Source: Limnomonas spitsbergensis
Taxonomy: Eukaryota > Chlorophyta > Chlorophyceae > Chlamydomonadales
Assembly (NCBI GenBank): GCA_037349105.1
Contig: JAYJMM010000068.1
Coordinates: forward strand, 124,001 to 188,000
Reading direction: 5' to 3'
Length of the DNA: 64,000 bases
Shown here: in pieces, positions 59,084 through 64,000 of the stretch
Layout: each line of letters begins with the position of its first letter
Position numbering within the stretch: position 1 is the first letter of the stretch
Program-made: the position numbers and the translations under genes
The notes under the pieces: generated by a model
The model's database searches: none
Seen by the model: only the letters and a program-made list of their open reading frames with translations
What the model was told of the DNA's origin: nothing

Positions 59084-59353
59084 CACTTGGCGCTGGTGTG
59101 GCTGCTCCTCTCCTGCTTCCCAGGGGCGCAGGCCAGCGGACGAGGCGTGCGAGGAGGAGGCTTCACGGCGGGGCAAGGGGCATTCGTGAGCAGCAGGGAG
59201 GCAGCGGCAAAGCTGGAGCCGGGATGGCTGCGTCCTCCGGTGGACATGCCTGCTAACCATTCCGGCCGCCAGCACGGCAGTTGGGACTAAGGCACCTCCA
59301 GTGCCGAGCCGCCAGCGGCAGAAGGGGAACCGCTGGCAGGGGGCGTCATCGAC

Positions 59354-60409
59354 ATGTTCCAGCCCGGAGGAGTGGTGGATGCACCCTCCGATTACGTCAA
59401 GACTAAGGTAGGGTGGCTGCTCGGGAAGCACCCTGACTTTACTGGCGAGCAGCAGGAGCAGCTGGAACAGAGCCTGCGGGACCGCCAAGGAGCGTTCGCC
59501 TACTCCATGCTGGGGCTGCCAGGCTACTGCGGGGCACATGGTAAGTTCACGCTGGCCCTAGAAGATGAGCACAGCTCGTGCTTTCAGAAGGCCAGGGACA
59601 TGCCACCCCCTAAAGCTACCATCTTCAAGGACAAGTGTCAACCCATGATAGAAGCTGGCATCATTGTCAGAGTCCCTCAGGGGGGTCCCATCAAGTTTGC
59701 GGCCAACTCTGTCGTAGCGGCCAAGAAGTGTGCCGAGACAGGCCAGTGGTCAGACCACCGCATTGCGCATGACATGAGGAGGCTGAACCTCCGTACGGCC
59801 AAGCAGGAGTTTGCGATCCCTAGGATGGAGACAATCTTTCAGAACCTGGGCACGGCTAAGGTGTTTAGCAAGGTGGACCTGAGGTCATGGTTCATGCAGA
59901 TCCCGATCAGGGTTGAGGACCAGCCTAAGACAGCTTTTTGGATGGGCCCGGAACTCTGGATGTACACAAAGCTGAACTTTGGGCTGCGCAACGGGCCTCC
60001 CTTCTTCCAGCGTATGATGGAAGAGGAGATCGCCAGGGCAGGCCTGAGCTCATTTTGTGTCGCATATATTGACGACCTGCTAGTGTACAGCGACACGCAT
60101 GCAGAGCACATCAAGCATGTGGAACTCATGATAGACATGCTCCATGAGGTGGGGCTGAGAGCACATCTTGACAAGTCCCTGTTTGGATGTGCGACGGTTG
60201 AGTACCTCGGCCACAACGTGTCGGCCCACGGGCTCACGCCGCATGCAGCCAAGATAGCAGCTGTCATGGCTTTGCCTGAGCCCGCATCAGTCAAAAACAT
60301 CCAGGAGGTTATGGGATTCCTGACCTTCTACCGGTGCTACATCCCGAATTTTTCTAAGAAAGCTGCATACATCAACGCCCTGCTCGTCAAGGGGGTCCCC
60401 TTTGTGTGA
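59354..60409 (+). CDS. Reverse transcriptase of gypsy element 2
   Basis: The ATG-initiated frame covers a full Ty3/gypsy polymerase: IIVRVPQGGPIKFAANSVVA, HDMRRLNLRT, FSKVDLRSWFMQIPI with the first catalytic Asp, LNFGLRNGPPFFQRMM, and CVAYIDDLLVYSD with the catalytic pair (60071-60076), then HLDKSLFGCATVEYLGHNVS and the connection segment EVMGFLTFYRCYIPNFSKKA. It ends at a TGA (60407) where relatives have a Trp codon, and RNase H continues in the same frame, so this TGA is a point mutation. Confidence 0.9.
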   Translation: MFQPGGVVDAPSDYVKTKVGWLLGKHPDFTGEQQEQLEQSLRDRQGAFAYSMLGLPGYCGAHGKFTLALEDEHSSCFQKARDMPPPKATIFKDKCQPMIEAGIIVRVPQGGPIKFAANSVVAAKKCAETGQWSDHRIAHDMRRLNLRTAKQEFAIPRMETIFQNLGTAKVFSKVDLRSWFMQIPIRVEDQPKTAFWMGPELWMYTKLNFGLRNGPPFFQRMMEEEIARAGLSSFCVAYIDDLLVYSDTHAEHIKHVELMIDMLHEVGLRAHLDKSLFGCATVEYLGHNVSAHGLTPHAAKIAAVMALPEPASVKNIQEVMGFLTFYRCYIPNFSKKAAYINALLVKGVPFV

Positions 60410-60900
60410 GGCCCTGAGCAGTCCCAGGCATTTCAGCTGATCACGACTGAGATGTGCGAAGGCGGCAGGGTGCTGCGCAGGCCGGACTACAGCGGGACGG
60501 GGCCGGATGGCCTGGGGCCACCGCGGCCGTTCCTGCTGTCCACCGACTTCTCTAAGCAGGGCATATGGGCGGTGTTGGGGCAGTGCGAAGACAGCGGCAG
60601 GGAATACATGGTAGCCTGTACTTCCCGTTCCCTGAACAAAAGCGAGAAGAACTACTCGTCGTTCCAGGGGGAAATGCTCGCCGCGGTGTACGCCGCCCGC
60701 ACATACCGCCATATGCTCTTTGGGTGCAAAGTGCATTTGGTCACGGATCACAAACCCCTCACCTACCTCATGGTTAACCAGGCCCTGGTGGGGCAGCACG
60801 CCCGATGGGCACTCAAGCTCCAGGGAGCTTGACATAACCATTGTCCACAGGTCAGGGGCCTGCCACCAGAACGCAGGTCACCCCTCCCGTCCTCCGACGA
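60410..60900 (+). pseudogene. RNase H of gypsy element 2
   Basis: LLSTDFSKQGIWAVLGQ, YSSFQGEMLAAVYAARTYRH and VHLVTDHKPLTYLM carry three of the catalytic acids. A one-base shift near 60820 moves the end (LDITIVHRSGACHQNA) into the next frame, where the usual final AD-x-LSR appears as AGHPSR. It removes genomic RNA during reverse transcription. Confidence 0.85.
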
Positions 60901-60979
60901 CCGCACAGGGGCACGGCTGGATGAAGCCGCCCCTGAGCCAAAGGACCTGAGTGGGGTTGCCAGCGGATTCCAGGTCGCT

Positions 60980-62130
60980 ATGCTCACAGGCCTGATCAGG
61001 GTGAACCAGTGGCACGCAGATCAGGTGGTGCGTCTAGCACAAGAGGGCAGACGAGGGGTGCACAGGCTGCGAGCCGCTGACGCTGCATGTATAGTGGCCC
61101 CGTGCGGCCAGGCTATCTCAAGCGCAAAGGACGAGGATGACGAGCAGGCACAGCCTGCCAGTACTGCAGAGAGGGCTTTCAACAGCAGGGCCAGGGCCAG
61201 ATCCTTGATCAACAATGTGCTGACAAACCTGCCCCGCTCAACTCCGGCCCACCTCCATGCATGGGTGGATACGGCATGCTTACCGGTGGAAGCGGTGCAA
61301 GCCCTGCAAAAGGAAGGAGTGGTCCTTTTTGAGCCCTTCGGAGGTATGTGCTCGGGACTTGAGATGGTGCTTAGGGCAGGCATCCCAGTCGCACAGTATG
61401 TGTATGCAGACACCAGCGCTACCATGCGGGAGATCGCAGGGGGCAGGCTGGTGCAACTGCACAAGCAGTTGCCGTTGCTGCTCCACGCGTCAGCCTTCGA
61501 GGGAGCGTTCAGGACGCTGCCCCAGGACGTGTACTCCATAACTGCCCAGCCCTTCATAGAAGCTGGGGCACAACAGGGTTTCCAGTGGTTTATGGTGGCA
61601 GGTTGGGAGTGCCACGACCTGTCAGCGGCCGGCAAGGGCAAGGGGCTTGAAGGGGACCGGGGCAAGTCCTTCTTTCCACTAATCAGGCTGCTGGGCTTTT
61701 TGAAAATCCTGCAAAACGCCATGCAACCGGCATACCTGATTGAGAATGTCGCTATGAAGTTGAATCAGAGGAGCGAGAAGGCTAGCATAGAGGCTTTCGG
61801 CGAAGTGTGCAGAATCCTGGGCAAGCCAGCCCTGTTTGATGGGCTCCTATGCCCACCGCACGCGCAACTACTGGGGCAACCTGGCTCCAGCTGCAGACAT
61901 TGAGTTTTTTTATCCAGGCATCACATAGGCCACACGACGGTATTGTGGATGGCATTCTGGACGAGGGCAGTAGGGCCCATGTTGTGGCCTGCCCTGATAA
62001 TGGCGGGTACCGCATCAACGTGTCCGGACAGCCAAGGAGGGCGCTGCCCTGCCTCATGGCCACCCCAGCATCCTACGCATCCAGGAACGGGCAGATCGGG
62101 CTAGTGTTCAGGCCTATGGGGGACCTGTAG
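60980..62130 (+). pseudogene. DNMT3-like cytosine-C5 DNA methyltransferase embedded in pol
   Basis: C5-methyltransferase motifs appear in order: motif I LFEPFGGMCSGLEMVL (about 61327), motif II QYVYADTSATM, motif IV VAGWECHDLSAAGKGKGLEG with the catalytic Cys at 61610-61612, a following RGKSFFPLIRLL, and motif VI YLIENVAM (ENV at 61742-61750). After a frameshift near 61860 comes RNYWGNLAP, matching the RYFWGN segment that is diagnostic of DNMT3, and after another shift LDEGSRAHVV, the start of the C-terminal DNMT3 region, ending at 62130. The residue before the catalytic Cys is Glu instead of the near-invariant Pro. The domain lies between RNase H and integrase. It could methylate the element or its target; catalytic competence is open. 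Confidence 0.8.
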
Positions 62131-62160
62131 GAACCAAACGCCAATGAAAGGGAGAGAGCC

Positions 62161-63280
62161 ATGGGGTACGCAGTTGGATCCACACTGCCTCGCCCAGACT
62201 TTCCTGAGGGGGATAGAAGGGCCGCCTTGGACAGGTGCATGGATGCTTGGGCCCTCGAGGCTTGGCTCACCGTGGCACTTGAGGTGGCCAAGATCACCCT
62301 AAATGAGCTGGCTCGCAGGGCCCGTTTACCAGGTCCGGACCACGGCCCCGCTATCGGAATGGCCCTGAAGTCCACACATTGCGCCCTCGCTACCGCAGGC
62401 GAAGCATGCTCAGGCGAGGGGGAGGTGGCAGCAACGTACCGGCAGTGCCTGGGGGAGTCTGCGGCAGCCGACTGGGCGGATGCTGCCCAGGAGCCAGGTG
62501 GGCAGCCAGAACCAGGAATTGATCCCGTTAGTTCCGATAATGACAATGCAGGGGAGGTTGTGGACCCGCCAGGGTGTACAGCCGGGCATGCAGCCCGAGT
62601 GGACGTGTGGACAGACGAGCTAGTCCTACAGTACCTCCGCCTGAAAGTGCATCCCCCAGGGGCCGAACCAGGGTAACAAGCCAGGGCGCAGCGTAGGGCC
62701 GCCCCTTTCCAGTGGGAACCAGAAAGAGGGGGCGTGCTGATGAGGCTAATGCCAGACGGGCGGCGGTGCGTGGTTTCCAGGCCTGAGGACAGGCTGGCAG
62801 TGATCAAGGAAGCACATGCTAGCACAGGCCATTTCGGCAGCCACCGTACGGCCTTCATGATCTTGCAGCAACACTGGTGGAGAGGACTTAGGGCAGCAGT
62901 CAGAAAGGCTGTCCAGGAGTGCGGGGTGTGCGCCAGGGCCAGGGCGTCCACATTCAATCACACGCAGCCCGACCTGTACCGACTCCCTATTGAGGGTTTG
63001 TCTTTCCGCTGGGGTGTGGATCTGTGCGGGCCATTCACCACCACGCCTAGGGGCAACCGATATGTCATGGTGTGTGTGGAGCACTAATCCAAGTGGGTAG
63101 AGCTGATCCCTATCCCCAGCAAGGCGTCTGACGTGACAGCCTTGGCGTTCTTCCAAAACGTGGTCGCACGGTTTGGGGGCTGCGCAGAAGTAGTCACCGA
63201 CCAAGGGACTGAGTTCCAGGGGGAGTTCCAGGACATGTTACTGGATTGCTTCATTGACCACCTCTTTGCACCACCTCTCG
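62161..63280 (+). pseudogene. Integrase of gypsy element 2, C-terminally truncated
   Basis: A variable linker (62161-62600) leads to DELVLQYLRLKVHPPG and then, in the next frame from about 62680, to the pre-integrase and HHCC domain: VIKEAHASTGHFGSHRT and CGVCARAR. The core shows WGVDLCGPF (first Asp) and EVVTDQGTEFQGEFQ (second Asp), with TAA at 63085-63087 replacing a Tyr codon between them. The sequence stops matching after CFIDHLFAPP, before the catalytic Glu and the C-terminal domain. The clean loss coincides with the start of repeat DNA, so an insertion or deletion ended the element here. Confidence 0.8.
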
Positions 63281-64000
63281 TCGGTAAGATTCGTGCGTTT
63301 GAAAGCCGCTTGAAACAAACGAAAACGTGATTGAAATCGTCGCTTGATTCAACCCTAGCTTCAAACGGGTTTTCAGTTGAAAACAACGTGTTTGAAAGCC
63401 ATTTGAAATAAGCGACAATCAAGCATGGTTGAATCAAACGGGCTATCGATGTGATTGAAACAAGCAGTGTTCAAGTGGCAATCAATAATGCTTGAATCAA
63501 GCAATATGTTGACAGCTTTGAATCAAGCAGGCTGTCGATGCGTTTGAATCAAGCGAGATGTCGACGCGTTTGAATCAATCCTAGCATCAAGCAGGGTTTC
63601 GATTGAATCAACCATGGTTGAAACAAGAAGGGGTCAATCTCAATTGAATCAAGTGGTTATGTACCGCGTTTAAATCAACCCTAGCGTCCAGCATGGTTTC
63701 GATTGAATCAAGATATCGTTTGAAACAAGGAGCATCAATCTCAGTTAAATCAAGTCATGTTACAACGCAATTGGATCAGCCCTAACAGCAAGCATTGTAT
63801 CGGTTGAACCAAGTTAATGTTTGAAACAATAAATCAAATGACACTTCACACACCTTATTAATCAATCCTAACGTGACACATAGTTGAACTGAATACATCT
63901 TTGGTCTGAAACAAGTACCGGTGGCAACAAACATTCATTGCAATAATAAATAGACACACCCATAGTGTACTCAATGTTGAAGATTTATAGAAAAATGCAT
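63281..64000. repeat. Degenerate tandem repeats based on TTGAATCAAGC
   Basis: Units of roughly 30-60 bp share GAATCAA(G/C)C, TTGAAACAAG and GTTTGAAxCAA motifs, becoming more degenerate towards the right edge. The first bases after the integrase (GTAAGATTCG) resemble a splice donor. No gene is seen. Confidence 0.6.

Larger units (their letters stand above)
47653..63280 (+). mobile_element. Giant Ty3/gypsy retrotransposon 2 carrying a DNMT3-like methyltransferase, cut off in integrase
   Basis: The order is gag with CCHC knuckle, aspartic protease, a 7 kb insert with further knuckles and two PHD-like fingers, RT, RNase H, cytosine methyltransferase, integrase. At over 15.6 kb without LTRs it is about three times the usual length. 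GC content is high throughout. In-frame stops and frameshifts are frequent (for example 50769, 50829, 51282, 53803, 60407, 63085). The integrase ends abruptly near 63280 where AT-richer repeats begin. Confidence 0.8.

Noticed and set aside
63290..64000. Reading the terminal repeats as a normal intron of the integrase
   Set aside because: LTR retrotransposon pol genes are rarely spliced, no acceptor with resumed integrase sequence is visible in the window, and the sequence is repetitive; it is kept only as a finding.

Overview
This is nuclear DNA from a eukaryote, most likely a green alga (prasinophyte, charophyte or similar) with a large, repeat-rich genome. The reasons are GT-AG introns, an APE+RLE LINE of the Dualen/RandI type known from Chlamydomonas, and Ty3/gypsy elements with captured DNA methyltransferases, a phenomenon reported from charophyte algae and dinoflagellates. 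I cannot name the species. No rRNA, CRISPR array or bacterial operon is present, and no certain tRNA. Almost everything is mobile DNA at different stages of decay.

Layout. (1) 1-14359: two direct repeats of at least 2.57 kb (1-2573 and 11787-14359, about ten substitutions, no length change) bracket 9.2 kb without gag or pol. Between them, on the minus strand, lie a spliced gene with a DOT1-like SAM methyltransferase exon followed by six exons of a Ulp1-type SUMO protease (5143-8665), and upstream of it a second spliced gene with an exactly triplicated exon (8878-10751). (2) 14360-23880: a decayed LINE with a papain-like cysteine peptidase, APE endonuclease, reverse transcriptase, PHD finger, a region resembling an adenine-N6 methyltransferase, RNase H, and a CCHC/restriction-like endonuclease. 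(3) 23881-29712: sparse sequence, then unrecognised Ala/Ser-rich exons on the minus strand. (4) 29958-35029: a foldback-like element with inverted arms of about 800 bp. (5) 35457-45820: a Ty3/gypsy element with LTRs about 98% alike, no visible RT, a truncated cytosine-C5 methyltransferase, an integrase, a PHD finger and a possible adenine-N6 methyltransferase domain. (6) 46223-47040: a diverged, inverted relative of the long direct repeat. (7) 47653-63280: a giant Ty3/gypsy element (gag, aspartic protease, a 7 kb zinc-finger-rich insert, RT, RNase H, a DNMT3-like methyltransferase, integrase), cut off inside integrase. (8) 63281-64000: degenerate tandem repeats.

The common thread is that four unrelated mobile units carry chromatin- or DNA-modifying or -reading domains: DNMT3-like and adenine-methylase-like enzymes, PHD fingers, a DOT1-like methyltransferase and a SUMO protease. 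In both gypsy elements the cytosine methyltransferase sits at the same place, upstream of the integrase zinc-binding domain, so this is an inherited architecture and not a chance insertion. Most copies here have in-frame stops and frameshifts, so they document the architecture and are unlikely to be active themselves. Exon boundaries are my own readings of GT/AG sites and frame continuity and have not been tested against transcripts.
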